Below, piece by piece: positions 34,380 to 43,490 of a DNA stretch of 57,322 nt. This stretch comes from an uncultured Bacteroides sp. (GTDB lineage: Bacteria > Bacteroidota > Bacteroidia > Bacteroidales > Bacteroidaceae): contig NZ_CABUHK010000027.1 in NCBI RefSeq assembly GCF_902491285.1, positions 1 through 57,322 of the forward strand, given 5' to 3'. Made by a program: the position numbers and the translations under genes. The notes beneath the pieces were generated by a model. It did not search any database and was not told the origin of the DNA. It saw only the letters and a program-made list of their open reading frames with translations. The first letter of the stretch is position 1, and each line of letters begins with the position of its first letter.

Positions 34380-34826
34380 ATGGTAGTAGATACTTTAGAA
34401 AACCTGGAGAAATATGCGTCTTTAAATCCTTTATTTGCACAAGCTATTGAGTTTCTGAAATCTCATGACCTCCAAGCCATGGAAATCGGGAAGACAGAAT
34501 TGAAAGGAAAGGAACTGTTGGTGAATATTGCACAAACTAAGCCGAAGACCAAAGAAGAGGCCAGACTGGAAACACATAATGAATTTATAGATATTCAGAT
34601 TCCGTTGTCCGGAACAGAAATTATGGGTTATACTGCTGCTAAAGACTGCGTTCCTGCAGATGCTCCTTATAATGCAGAAAAGGATATTACTTTTTTTGAA
34701 GGATTGGCTGAGACTTACGTTGCCGTGAAACCGGGAATGTTTGCTATCTTCTTTCCTCAGGACGGACATGCTCCCGGCATTACCCCGGATGGTGTGAAGA
34801 AAGTAATAGTAAAAGTAAAAGCATAA
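34380..34826 (+). CDS. YhcH/YjgK/YiaL-family (DUF386) protein
   Basis: This 148-residue cupin-like protein matches the YhcH/YjgK/YiaL family: THNEFIDIQIPLSGTEIMGY, ITFFEGLAETYVAVKPGMFA, IFFPQDGHAPGI. The His and Glu residues in these stretches are the family's metal-binding set. Members are linked to sialic acid or other uncommon sugar catabolism, sometimes as anomerases. Here it precedes glgB by 18 nt, so its job may lie in sugar handling. The role is inferred. Confidence 0.9.
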   Translation: MVVDTLENLEKYASLNPLFAQAIEFLKSHDLQAMEIGKTELKGKELLVNIAQTKPKTKEEARLETHNEFIDIQIPLSGTEIMGYTAAKDCVPADAPYNAEKDITFFEGLAETYVAVKPGMFAIFFPQDGHAPGITPDGVKKVIVKVKA

Positions 34827-34844
34827 TCTAAATTCGATTCTGAT

Positions 34845-36857
34845 ATGGAAAAGACACTTAATCTTATCAAAAATGATCCTTGGCTGGAACCTTTTGCCGA
34901 TGCTATTGCAGGTCGTCACCAGTTTGTACTGGACAAGGAAGCCGAACTGACCAATAAGGGAAAACAGACTCTTTCGGACTTTGCATCAGGCTATCTTTAT
35001 TTCGGACTGCATCGTACCGATAAGGGATGGACTTTCCGTGAATGGGCACCGAACGCTACACATATATATATGGTAGGTACGTTCAATAATTGGGAAGAAA
35101 AAGCGGCCTACAAGTTGAAAAAACAAAAGAACGGGATTTGGGAAATCAACCTGCCTGCCGATGCCATTCACCATGAAGACTTGTACAAACTGAATGTATA
35201 TTGGGATGGCGGTCAAGGTGAGCGTATCCCCGCTTGGGCTACACGTGTAGTTCAGGATGAACAGACTAAAATATTCAGTACGCAAGTCTGGGCTCCGGAG
35301 AAACCCTATAAATTCAAGAAGAAAACATTTAAGCCCAGCACTAATCCTTTGCTGATTTACGAGTGTCATATCGGAATGGCCCAGCAAGAGGAAAAGGTCG
35401 GAACGTATAATGAATTCCGCGAAAAAGTACTTCCGCGTATCGCTAAAGAAGGATATAACTGTATCCAGATTATGGCTATCCAGGAACATCCTTATTATGG
35501 AAGTTTCGGATATCATGTATCCAGTTTCTTCGCTGCTTCTTCCCGTTTCGGGACACCCGATGAACTGAAAGCATTGATTGACACTGCTCATGAGATGGGA
35601 ATTGCTGTGATTATGGACATCGTTCATTCACACGCTGTAAAGAACGAAGTGGAAGGATTGGGAAACTTTGCCGGTGATCCGAACCAGTATTTTTATCCGG
35701 GCGGTCGTCGCGAACATCCGGCTTGGGATTCTCTTTGTTTTGATTATGGTAAGAATGAAGTGGTTCATTTCTTGTTGTCCAACTGCAAATATTGGTTGGA
35801 AGAATATAAGTTCGACGGATTCCGTTTTGACGGAGTAACGTCTATGTTATATTACAGTCATGGATTGGGTGAGGCTTTCTGTAATTATGGAGATTACTTC
35901 AACGGCCGTCAGGACGATAATGCAATTTGTTACCTGACATTGGCTAATGAAGTGATTCATCAGGTAAATCCGAGGGCAATAACCATCGCGGAAGAAGTTT
36001 CCGGTATGCCGGGACTGGCTGCCAAAGTGGAAGACGGAGGCTACGGGTTCGATTATCGTATGGCCATGAATATTCCTGACTACTGGATTAAAACAATCAA
36101 AGAAAAGATTGACGAGGATTGGAAACCTTCCAGTATGTTTTGGGAAGTAACCAATCGTCGTCAAGATGAAAAGACCATATCCTATGCAGAAAGTCACGAT
36201 CAGGCATTGGTAGGAGATAAGACAATTATCTTCCGTCTGATTGATGCTGATATGTATTGGCATATGCAAAAGGGAGATGAAAATTACATCGTCAACCGGG
36301 GCATTGCTCTACACAAGATGATTCGTTTGCTGACGGCTTCTACCATTAATGGCGGTTATCTGAACTTCATGGGAAATGAATTCGGTCATCCTGAATGGAT
36401 TGACTTCCCGCGTGAGGGCAATGGATGGTCTTGTAAATATGCCCGTCGCCAATGGAATCTGGTGGATAATAAGAATCTGACTTATCACTATTTGGGCGAC
36501 TTTGACGCAGAAATGCTGAAAGTAATCAAGAGCGTAAAAGACTTCCAGGCAACACCGGTTCAGGAAATATGGCATAATGACGGGGATCAGGTATTGGCAT
36601 ATGGCCGTAAAGATTTGATATTCGTTTTCAACTTCAACCCGAAACAGTCGTTTACTGATTATGGTTTTCTGGTAGAGCCGGGAGCATATGAAGTAATACT
36701 GAATACAGACAATGTGGCATTTGGTGGACACGGTTTGACGGATGACTCTGTGGTTCATTTTACGATTACCGACCCATTGTACAAACAGGCAAAGAAAGAG
36801 TGGCTCAAACTCTATATCCCTGCACGTACTGCCGTAGTGCTTAGAAAGAAGAAATAA
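34845..36857 (+). CDS. glgB: 1,4-alpha-glucan branching enzyme
   Basis: This 670-residue enzyme introduces alpha-1,6 branches into glycogen. It has an N-terminal CBM48 (FREWAPNATHIYMVGTFNNW), a GH13 barrel and a C-terminal all-beta domain. Catalytic regions are VIMDIVHSHAVKNE, DGFRFDGVTSM (nucleophile Asp), ITIAEEVSGMPGL (acid/base Glu) and YAESHDQALVGD. The size is like eukaryotic/Bacteroides GH13_8 enzymes and lacks the extra N1 domain of E. coli GlgB. An intracellular GH13 enzyme is encoded convergently nearby. Confidence 0.96.
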   Translation: MEKTLNLIKNDPWLEPFADAIAGRHQFVLDKEAELTNKGKQTLSDFASGYLYFGLHRTDKGWTFREWAPNATHIYMVGTFNNWEEKAAYKLKKQKNGIWEINLPADAIHHEDLYKLNVYWDGGQGERIPAWATRVVQDEQTKIFSTQVWAPEKPYKFKKKTFKPSTNPLLIYECHIGMAQQEEKVGTYNEFREKVLPRIAKEGYNCIQIMAIQEHPYYGSFGYHVSSFFAASSRFGTPDELKALIDTAHEMGIAVIMDIVHSHAVKNEVEGLGNFAGDPNQYFYPGGRREHPAWDSLCFDYGKNEVVHFLLSNCKYWLEEYKFDGFRFDGVTSMLYYSHGLGEAFCNYGDYFNGRQDDNAICYLTLANEVIHQVNPRAITIAEEVSGMPGLAAKVEDGGYGFDYRMAMNIPDYWIKTIKEKIDEDWKPSSMFWEVTNRRQDEKTISYAESHDQALVGDKTIIFRLIDADMYWHMQKGDENYIVNRGIALHKMIRLLTASTINGGYLNFMGNEFGHPEWIDFPREGNGWSCKYARRQWNLVDNKNLTYHYLGDFDAEMLKVIKSVKDFQATPVQEIWHNDGDQVLAYGRKDLIFVFNFNPKQSFTDYGFLVEPGAYEVILNTDNVAFGGHGLTDDSVVHFTITDPLYKQAKKEWLKLYIPARTAVVLRKKK

Positions 36858-36878
36858 TTTCTTGTTTTGGAATAAAGA

Positions 36879-36920
36879 ACCCTCGCAGATATTCAATGAT
36901 TTGCGAGGGTTTTCTTTTTA
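36879..36920. terminator. Terminator between glgB and PepSY-like gene
   Basis: AACCCTCGCA at 36879-36888 pairs with TGCGAGGGTT at 36903-36912 with T-rich sequence following. It serves glgB and probably the convergent gene. Confidence 0.87.
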
Positions 36921-36928
36921 TATATTTC

Positions 36929-37417
36929 CTAGTTGCTTAAGAATGTACCCGGACCAAGTATGTCATGCATATAGCTGACATTACGTGTTTTCAGCAGTAC
37001 CCCTTGTGGGGTATAAAACAACTGATATTTGATGTCTACATTATCTTGTCCCACCTTAATCACTATAATGGCTTGCCATTTAGGAAATTCTACCATAGTG
37101 ACATCGTCCACCACCCAGCTTGCGTAAGAGCCGGATACAAATGCATTGTAAACAGTTGGTGAGAGTCGGTCGAGGCTGACAAGGTCGGTCTGTGTCATTG
37201 CCCATTGCCCCTGTGTATTGAACCATACATTCTTGGTAAATCCGTTCATTACAAAGTTCGCGCAATAATATCCGCCGTCCTGTGACCAAGCTGTACCATT
37301 TGCTGTCGGATACATTTTCTTGAATGTCCCCTGTACATTGCCGGGAGGGGTGCCTGCGAAAGCGGACATGGACAACAGCAAAAGCAGTAAGAATGCTCCA
37401 ATATTAATATTCTTCAT
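36929..37417 (-). CDS. PepSY-like (DUF2874) exported protein
   Basis: This 162-residue protein has a signal peptide (MKNINIGAFLLLLLLSMSAF, cleavage near AFA-G) and a PepSY-like/DUF2874 pattern: VQGTFKKMYPTANGTAWSQD, YCANFVMNGFTKNVWFNTQG, QWAMTQTDL. Such proteins are small periplasmic beta-lactamase-inhibitor-like folds of unknown function and common in Bacteroides. It stands alone between the glgB terminator and the GH13 gene. No partner is evident. Confidence 0.82.
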   Translation of the reverse strand: MKNINIGAFLLLLLLSMSAFAGTPPGNVQGTFKKMYPTANGTAWSQDGGYYCANFVMNGFTKNVWFNTQGQWAMTQTDLVSLDRLSPTVYNAFVSGSYASWVVDDVTMVEFPKWQAIIVIKVGQDNVDIKYQLFYTPQGVLLKTRNVSYMHDILGPGTFLSN

Positions 37418-37491
37418 AAGTTTTGAGTTTAGAGGATTATTTATCTACTAAAACAGCCTTTGAGAATATTTGTTTGAGCGATATACATAAA

Positions 37492-37527
37492 ATAACCCGG
37501 CCATTATGAGGGACCGGGTTATAATGG
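37492..37527 (-). terminator. Terminator downstream of the GH13 gene
   Basis: On the minus strand, ATAACCCGG/CCGGGTTAT arms (37492-37500 and 37514-37522) are followed by TTTTATG. A CCATTAT/ATAATGG pair overlaps and could form an alternative stem. Confidence 0.65.
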
Positions 37528-37551
37528 AATATATGAATCCAAGTCTTTTAC

Positions 37552-39249
37552 TTAAAAAGTAATCTTCAGAATTTTCCCGTTGTAGGCTCCGACTGATACA
37601 TCAGTCGGTTTATAGGGCAATAAGCAGATTGTTTCTTTTGTGCCAGTCATCAAGTCTATAGCCTCGCAAGATTCCGTTTGAGGAATCTGCAAGAAGTCGA
37701 AAGCATGCGAAGGTACGTTGATTGCCACATCCACCAGTTGACTGTCGAAATTGACAACGAAGAATAATAACTCATTTTTATATTTCCGCATAAAGGTATA
37801 TTGCTTACGCTCGTTGAAGCGCCAGCCATTGATGTTGGCATACATTAAATCGAAGAATACCCCTTTGGTGATTGCCGCTTCCTCATTGCAAAGCGTCAGC
37901 ACTTTCTGATAAATGTCATAGAGCCGTTTATGGTCTTCAGTAAGCATATTACCGTCGAATTTGCCACCGTTACGCCATCGGCGGATCGTGTCAACACTCC
38001 AATAGTCAAATATGGTTGTCCTTCCGTCTCTTCCGCTGAATCCTTCACTGTCCATTCCCATTTCTCCAAATTCCTGGCCGAAATAAATCATCATGGGATT
38101 CGTGTTCATACATGCCGAGACAATGAGTGCAGGAATCCCTTTGCGTGGATTGCCGGCGAAGAAATCAGAAGCGATACGTTGCTCATCGTGATTTTCGAGG
38201 AAGTTAAGCATTCTTTTCTCAATTCCGTTCAGGCTTTGCCAGCAATGCGTGATAGCAGCGGCAGATTCATATCCGCATGCTACATTACGTAATGTATCAT
38301 ATAAGCCTACTTTATCATACAAATAATCAAATTTACCACGCATCAGATAATTGCGGTATTCATTCGGATTGTAGACCTCTGCAATGAAAAGAATTTCAGG
38401 ATAAGTCTCTTTTACTTGCGGAATAGCCCATTCCCAAAACTCTACGGGAACCATTTCGGCCATATCGCAACGGAAACCATCAATCTTTTTAGATGCCCAG
38501 AAGAGAAGGATATCCAACATTTTTATCCATGTGTCCGGAGTCGGAGAGAAATGGCATGTACCACCATTCTGATAATCTACTCCATAGTTCAATTTGACTG
38601 TTTCATACCAGTCGGTGATATTAGGGGTAGCATCAAAGCGATTATTGCCTGTCGCTTTGGCCGGAAACTCCCGATAAGGTTCTGCTGCGCCGTCTTTCAT
38701 GTCAAACTGTGCATGGAGTTCCGCTTGCGGGATATAGTAGAAATTATTGTAAGGGCTGAAAGACAGACTTGAATCATCATTGGCTCCCAGTTCCGAAGTG
38801 CCGTCCGGTTGCGCGTCCGAATGATATTGGCGCGCTACATGATTAGGTACGAAGTCTATGATGACTTTCAATCCGGCACGATGGGTACGATGCACCAAGT
38901 TCTCAAACTCCTTCATGCGTCCCGGCACATCGTTTGCCAAATCCGGGTCAACATCATAATAATCTTTGATGGCATATGGCGATCCGGCTTTGCCTTTTAC
39001 GATAGCAGGATGATCCGGGCTGATGTTATATCGGCGATAATCCGTTTGAGTGGCATGCTCGATAATACCTGTATACCAAATATGCGTACTGCCCAGCTTT
39101 TTGATTTCTCCAAGTGCCTTCAGAGTGAAATCGGCCATTTTACCACAACCATTGGTCGTTATGTCTCCATTATAGACACAATGGTTGTTATTATTTCCAA
39201 ACAGGCGGGTGAATACCTGATAGATGATTATTTTCTTTTCGTCATTCAT
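37552..39249 (-). CDS. Intracellular alpha-amylase-like GH13 enzyme
   Basis: This 565-residue GH13 protein has no signal peptide. The four conserved regions are VIIDFVPNHVARQYHS, DGFRCDMAEMVP (nucleophile Asp), ILFIAEVYNP (acid/base Glu) and FLENHDEQR. A beta-sandwich C-domain follows. Being cytoplasmic and near glgB, it probably works on glycogen or imported malto-oligosaccharides. The subfamily cannot be assigned by eye. It follows the patatin gene by 51 nt on the same strand and may be co-transcribed. Confidence 0.92.
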   Translation of the reverse strand: MNDEKKIIIYQVFTRLFGNNNNHCVYNGDITTNGCGKMADFTLKALGEIKKLGSTHIWYTGIIEHATQTDYRRYNISPDHPAIVKGKAGSPYAIKDYYDVDPDLANDVPGRMKEFENLVHRTHRAGLKVIIDFVPNHVARQYHSDAQPDGTSELGANDDSSLSFSPYNNFYYIPQAELHAQFDMKDGAAEPYREFPAKATGNNRFDATPNITDWYETVKLNYGVDYQNGGTCHFSPTPDTWIKMLDILLFWASKKIDGFRCDMAEMVPVEFWEWAIPQVKETYPEILFIAEVYNPNEYRNYLMRGKFDYLYDKVGLYDTLRNVACGYESAAAITHCWQSLNGIEKRMLNFLENHDEQRIASDFFAGNPRKGIPALIVSACMNTNPMMIYFGQEFGEMGMDSEGFSGRDGRTTIFDYWSVDTIRRWRNGGKFDGNMLTEDHKRLYDIYQKVLTLCNEEAAITKGVFFDLMYANINGWRFNERKQYTFMRKYKNELLFFVVNFDSQLVDVAINVPSHAFDFLQIPQTESCEAIDLMTGTKETICLLPYKPTDVSVGAYNGKILKITF

Positions 39250-39300
39250 ATCGAGTAGATTTTAATATTCGTATTCATTATTCTTTTCAAAGAGTAGTGA

Positions 39301-40107
39301 CTATTTCCATATTTTGCCTTTTTCTTCCAGCAATTGGCTCAGCACTCCGTTGGCTATATTATAACCTTGCTCAAAGATTTCTTCCGCTTTTTCCAGTTCC
39401 GTATTACTATATCCGTACAAGTTGTAAGGTTCAATCAGTAAATCACACTTTTCCCTCTCGGGAAAAGTGTTGGCACGGAACATAAAATGAAATGAGCGCA
39501 TGGCAATGCTGACAATATTCATTTTATAATCCTCTGCCATAATCGGGCTCACGTTGATTGCTACCACCTTGTCGCATATCCTGCGGAGAGTGGAAACCGG
39601 AAGGTTCATCATCAATCCACCGTCTACGTAGTTTGTCCCTTCAATGTTGACCGGTGCGAACATGACAGGCATACAACACGAAGCAGCTACCCGTTCGGCA
39701 ATCGAGCCACGGTGAAAATGTACCATACGTCCGTGGTCAAGGTCGGTTGCCGTGATGATTAAGGGAATCTGGAGTTCTTCCAGATTCTTGGCTTTTACAT
39801 TGGTGCGGAGAAAATCAATAAATTCGCAAAGGTCAAATAACCCTTTCTTGGGAATTACCAGTTTGGTCAGATCCTGAAATTTATGTCCGGAGAAGTAGTC
39901 CAGCACTTGGTGAGGTTCATTACCGTCTGCGTAGAAGACTCCCGCAAGAGCTCCGGCGCTAACTCCGGAGATGATATCCGGTTTGATGTCATGCTCTAAG
40001 AGAGCCTGCATTACGCCCAAATGAGCGAATCCTTTAATAAATCCTCCACTTAGAGCATAGCCTATCTGATACTTCCGGTTCGTCCAATTGTTCGTATATA
40101 CCTCCAT
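39301..40107 (-). CDS. Patatin-like phospholipase
   Basis: This 268-residue cytoplasmic patatin-fold esterase has all catalytic elements: the oxyanion glycine loop ALSGGFIKGFAHLGVMQAL, the nucleophile elbow GVSAGALAG (Ser), and the DGGLMMNLPV Asp of the Ser-Asp dyad. No signal peptide or membrane helix is evident, so it is not the two-domain secreted type. It would hydrolyse acyl esters of lipids. Its context, upstream of GH13, gives no clear pathway. Confidence 0.92.
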   Translation of the reverse strand: MEVYTNNWTNRKYQIGYALSGGFIKGFAHLGVMQALLEHDIKPDIISGVSAGALAGVFYADGNEPHQVLDYFSGHKFQDLTKLVIPKKGLFDLCEFIDFLRTNVKAKNLEELQIPLIITATDLDHGRMVHFHRGSIAERVAASCCMPVMFAPVNIEGTNYVDGGLMMNLPVSTLRRICDKVVAINVSPIMAEDYKMNIVSIAMRSFHFMFRANTFPEREKCDLLIEPYNLYGYSNTELEKAEEIFEQGYNIANGVLSQLLEEKGKIWK

Positions 40108-40224
40108 GAGTTTTGTTTCTTTCTTTAATTCGCCACGAATTTAGTGAATTTATTGAAAGTAGAAGGAATATAATGGATAGTTTTTACTGTGCCGGCCGGA
40201 AACTTTGTTCCGGCGCTCCATCGG

Positions 40225-41778
40225 TCAGAATCCGAAATCGTCTATTTCAACCTTGTGTTCCTCACTTTCTTTGAAAGGTTTCGCTTCCTTTTGTACCGGA
40301 TTGCCTTCAATATAGATAGCGCGGAACGGACGGGCGGGGCAAACATATTCGCATCCGCCACAGCCTACGCAAATTTCTTTGTTTACATGAGGAATCGTAA
40401 GCCCGTCTTTGTAGGGCACCATTGCGACTGCTTGCGTGGGGCAGTGCTCGGAACAGGCTCCGCAACTGGTTCCGTCTGTATGGACAATACAATTTTCTTT
40501 AATAAAGACCACATATCCCATTTGAGTAAGATGTTTCTGCTCTACGCTTATCGGAAGAATAGCTCCGTTAGGGCAGACATCTCCGCAGGCAGTACAATCA
40601 AAGTTACAGAATCCTTTTTCAAAGCTGACGGTAGGCTGCATCATTCCTGCCAATCCATACTCCATAAAAGCCGGTTTCAGTACATGTGACGGGCATTTGC
40701 TGACACAAAGGTGGCACGATGTACATTGCTGCTGAAAATGTTCGCGGCTGACAGATCCCGGCGGAGTGATCGGATTCTCCTTTTTATATGCTTTTTTACC
40801 TTCCAGGCTCGCAACGGACTCTTTGGCTTGTGAAAGAAGTTTCGGAGCTGCTCCGGCAGTAAGTAGTCCTGCAATGAGAAAACGACGTTTGGATGAATCG
40901 GTATTTGGAGAGAGAGGTGCTTCCGAATCTTTTCCCGAACCTGACTGCCGTTTCTTTAAAGAAGGATTGTAGACCAATGCCTTTTGTTTACAAGCCCCCA
41001 GGCAGTCGAAGCAATCTACGCAACGGCTATAATCAACGGCATGTTCTTTGCTGTTGATGCACGCAGCCTTGCATTTGGTAGCGCAAAGCCCGCAGCCGTT
41101 ACACCTGTCGGAGTCAATACGGACTTTGAACAATGAGAAACGGCTTAATAATCCTAATACTGTTCCTACGGGACAAATTGTGTTACACCAGGTTCGCCCG
41201 TGTTTCCATGCCATTATAAAAATGGCTACAAGCGTGATGACTGCAATGAGAAGGGATGAAATACTTAGAACAGAAGTATCTACCTGATAAAACGTATAAT
41301 TGTCGAACTTGGAAAAAGTAGATTCCAATAGATTGTTTCCCAGCATATATACCGGCTTGAATACATGCACTGCAATCCGACCGTATGCGCTGTATGGGTC
41401 AAGCAATCCGACGATAAACGTAAATCCGCATAGAAAAGCGATGACAGTTACTCCGAACACACTCCAGCGCAAACTATTTTTGGCGGGACTGTAACTATAC
41501 CTTTTTTTCTTTTTCCCTGTTGATTTTGACAGGCGTGCAATGACGTCCTGCAAAATTCCCATAGGGCAGATTATCGAACAATATACGCGCCCGAATAAAA
41601 GCGTTAATATAATGATAAATAATAAGATACCTATACTTAGTGAAAGCACGGCTGGAACAAACTGCAAGTGTGCCATCCGATGAAAACTGTTAGGTAATAT
41701 TTCTGCGAAATCGAGAAAAAAGAAAGTAATCAGTACAAAAAAGAGTACTGATATTCCAATACGTAGCCTTCTTAACAT
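40225..41778 (-). CDS. NapH/NapG-like membrane ferredoxin fusion with six [4Fe-4S] motifs
   Basis: Four to five N-terminal membrane helices carry two NapH-type CxxxCP motifs (GRVYCSIICPMG and GRTWCNTICPVG), then two ferredoxin clusters (CNGCGLCATKC, CVDCFDCLGAC). In the middle lies KRRFLIAGLLTAGAA, like a Tat signal or anchor, and beyond it four more clusters (CTSCHLCVSKCP, CNFDCTACGDVCP, the split C...CGACSEHCP, CVGCGGCEYVCP). This looks like NapH and NapG joined. It should carry electrons from the quinone pool to the periplasm. I start at Met 41778 (MLRRLRIGIS), 7 nt after the DUF362 stop; a Met at 41808 would overlap that gene. Confidence 0.85.
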   Translation of the reverse strand: MLRRLRIGISVLFFVLITFFFLDFAEILPNSFHRMAHLQFVPAVLSLSIGILLFIIILTLLFGRVYCSIICPMGILQDVIARLSKSTGKKKKRYSYSPAKNSLRWSVFGVTVIAFLCGFTFIVGLLDPYSAYGRIAVHVFKPVYMLGNNLLESTFSKFDNYTFYQVDTSVLSISSLLIAVITLVAIFIMAWKHGRTWCNTICPVGTVLGLLSRFSLFKVRIDSDRCNGCGLCATKCKAACINSKEHAVDYSRCVDCFDCLGACKQKALVYNPSLKKRQSGSGKDSEAPLSPNTDSSKRRFLIAGLLTAGAAPKLLSQAKESVASLEGKKAYKKENPITPPGSVSREHFQQQCTSCHLCVSKCPSHVLKPAFMEYGLAGMMQPTVSFEKGFCNFDCTACGDVCPNGAILPISVEQKHLTQMGYVVFIKENCIVHTDGTSCGACSEHCPTQAVAMVPYKDGLTIPHVNKEICVGCGGCEYVCPARPFRAIYIEGNPVQKEAKPFKESEEHKVEIDDFGF

Positions 41779-41785
41779 GGTTGAT

Positions 41786-42721
41786 TTACATCTTAATTCG
41801 CTTGACATTTAATTTGTCAATATTCATGGTTCCTACTTTCAATGCTTCTCCTTTGGCTAGATGCCCGACTGTATCCAACGGCATCTCACGCACTTGGTTG
41901 AAGAATTTGGCGGCGGCTGTGTCCACCGCTACAATATCCGGTGAGATAAACAATCCCTTCGCTAAAACGACATCCGAAGCAGAACGTCCGCGAGGACCGT
42001 TGGTCTTCATAATCCGGTAAGCGTCTACAACGTTCAGCACGGCCTTCTTTTGCAAGGTACAGATATCGGCAATACACTGTTGCAAGTCATTTTGGTGGAA
42101 GAATCCGCGATCCCATACAATTCCCATATGGTTTTTCATGGAGATAGTCAGATTGGCTCCGCCATGATTTTTCAGGATAGGAACATTGATCCATACGTCG
42201 CAGTTCAGGATTGCTTCGTGTACTTTTGCTTTCTTCATCTTCTTGCCGCTTGGGAGATCTACCGGTTTGTAATAAGACTCCAGATGTGCAGGCATCACCT
42301 TTGCTCCGGCATCTTTTGCTGCGGCTTCGATACCGCTGTTTTTGTAGCATTTCTGCCAGTCGTCGCAAGTATGGTCGAATACGGTCACTTCTTTTGCTCC
42401 GGCGGCAAAACATTGCTTCACGATTTCCGCCACTAATTTCGGATTCGTATTTCCTGCCAGTTCCGGCACTTTATCCCAGCCGATATTAGGCTTTACGACC
42501 ACTTTCTGTCCCGGTTTGACGAATTGTTTCATACCCCCCAGTTCGCTTATGGCACGGCGGAACATGGCTTCCGGCTCTCCACCCATGACGGCTACCAGGT
42601 CAGGATTGGCTCCGTTTGCTTTATTGATAGTCTGAGTTAATATCTCCATAGCTTCCGATCGTTGTATAGTCAGAGCAGCGCCGGTTATAGCTACTGTTTT
42701 TAAAAAGTCCCTTCTATCCAT
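41786..42721 (-). CDS. Tat-exported DUF362 protein
   Basis: This protein of about 311 residues starts MDRRDFLKTVAITGAALTIQ, a clear twin-arginine signal, which decides the start at 42721 over an upstream in-frame Met at 42751. The body matches DUF362: PGQKVVVKPNIGWDKVPELA, ECF-like KEVTVFDHTCDDWQKCYKNS, WINVPILKNHGGANLTISMK, and NHMGIVWDR. Cysteines are few, so no ferredoxin clusters. Twin-arginine export suggests folding with a cofactor before translocation. It sits between the S-component gene (16 nt) and the membrane ferredoxin (7 nt), and probably exchanges electrons with the latter. Confidence 0.88.
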   Translation of the reverse strand: MDRRDFLKTVAITGAALTIQRSEAMEILTQTINKANGANPDLVAVMGGEPEAMFRRAISELGGMKQFVKPGQKVVVKPNIGWDKVPELAGNTNPKLVAEIVKQCFAAGAKEVTVFDHTCDDWQKCYKNSGIEAAAKDAGAKVMPAHLESYYKPVDLPSGKKMKKAKVHEAILNCDVWINVPILKNHGGANLTISMKNHMGIVWDRGFFHQNDLQQCIADICTLQKKAVLNVVDAYRIMKTNGPRGRSASDVVLAKGLFISPDIVAVDTAAAKFFNQVREMPLDTVGHLAKGEALKVGTMNIDKLNVKRIKM

Positions 42722-42737
42722 TATTTCTATTTTGAGT

Positions 42738-43247
42738 TTAGAGTTTTGCAATCGCTTTTAACAGGGCATAACCACCAAACCACTGAATCAACATTCCCGG
42801 AATTCCGATACGGAAATCTTGTACCGCTGCATGGAAATTACCGAGAATCGCCCATTCGAAAGCAGTTCCTATGATCTGATAGGAGAGTACGACACCAAGA
42901 ACGCTCAATAAAGAGACAGATTTCAGTGTTCGTGCGGCGAGAGCGGAAGCTCCGGCGAGCAAAGTGGATTTTATCAGTATAACCGGAAGCGCAGCTTCCG
43001 AAGGCATGGCAAACAACAGATAGTTAATGACGGGAGAAAGAATCGCAGTCAATAATCCTACGCGAAATCCATACTTATAGCCTGCAACCAATGTGAAAAA
43101 ATAGATAGGCAGCAGGGTAGGGCCACCGTAAGGTGTAAGATGACATAGTTGTGGAAGTGCAATGTTGCCTGCAATAAACAGCAGAGCGAACAAGTAAGTT
43201 TTTACATTGCTGTAATTCAGCGAGTAGAGCTTGACAGATGTTTCCAT
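42738..43247 (-). CDS. ECF-transporter S-component-like membrane protein
   Basis: This 169-residue integral membrane protein has about five to six helices: YLFALLFIAGNIALPQLCHL, GGPTLLPIYFFTLVAGYKYG, VGLLTAILSPVINYLLFAMP, LIKSTLLAGASALAARTL and SVLGVVLSYQIIGTAFEWAI. The P-YGGPTLLPIYF...G...G...G.L.A..SP pattern is that of ECF-type vitamin/cation S components. No EcfA/EcfT energising genes are in the window, so it would use shared modules or act alone. It is first in the operon with DUF362 and ferredoxin genes. Confidence 0.83.
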   Translation of the reverse strand: METSVKLYSLNYSNVKTYLFALLFIAGNIALPQLCHLTPYGGPTLLPIYFFTLVAGYKYGFRVGLLTAILSPVINYLLFAMPSEAALPVILIKSTLLAGASALAARTLKSVSLLSVLGVVLSYQIIGTAFEWAILGNFHAAVQDFRIGIPGMLIQWFGGYALLKAIAKL

Positions 43248-43374
43248 TTTTGTTGATAACTTTTGTATTTAATAGAACGATAATATCTTAAAAATTAGAC
43301 TTTCTTCTATTAAAAAGGTTTAATCCGGGAAAAGAACTATTTGCTTATTTTCTTAAAAATAGGACAGAAAAGTT

Positions 43375-43479
43375 TCAGACCCATTTGAAACATTTTGTTT
43401 CCCGGTGTGAAACGAATGGTTTCTCGGTGTGAAACAAAGTGTTTCAAGGCGTGAAACTTTTAGCTTCAAAGCACGAAAC
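43375..43479. repeat. Five tandem GTTTC...GAAAC dyads, exact 22-nt period
   Basis: Four 17-nt units start at 43397, 43419, 43441 and 43463, with consensus GTTTCNNGGTGTGAAAC. A fifth, decayed one ends at 43391, giving an exact 22-nt spacing. Each unit is a dyad (GTTTC/GAAAC) around a 7-nt centre; spacers are 5 nt. The array lies between the ogt 3' end and the S-component gene. Two helical turns per period would place the sites on the same DNA face. It may be an operator array or a small repeat family. The rest of 43248-43490 shows nothing recognisable. Confidence 0.85.
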
Positions 43480-43490
43480 AGATTTTTGAA

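Noticed and set aside
33706..34440. 244-codon minus-strand frame
   Set aside because: It overlaps the clear DUF2461 gene on the other strand and reads as low-complexity basic/hydrophobic noise.
43375..43479. Possible CRISPR array
   Set aside because: Repeats are 17 nt with 5-nt spacers and internal divergence; no cas genes are near. Kept as a tandem dyad array instead.
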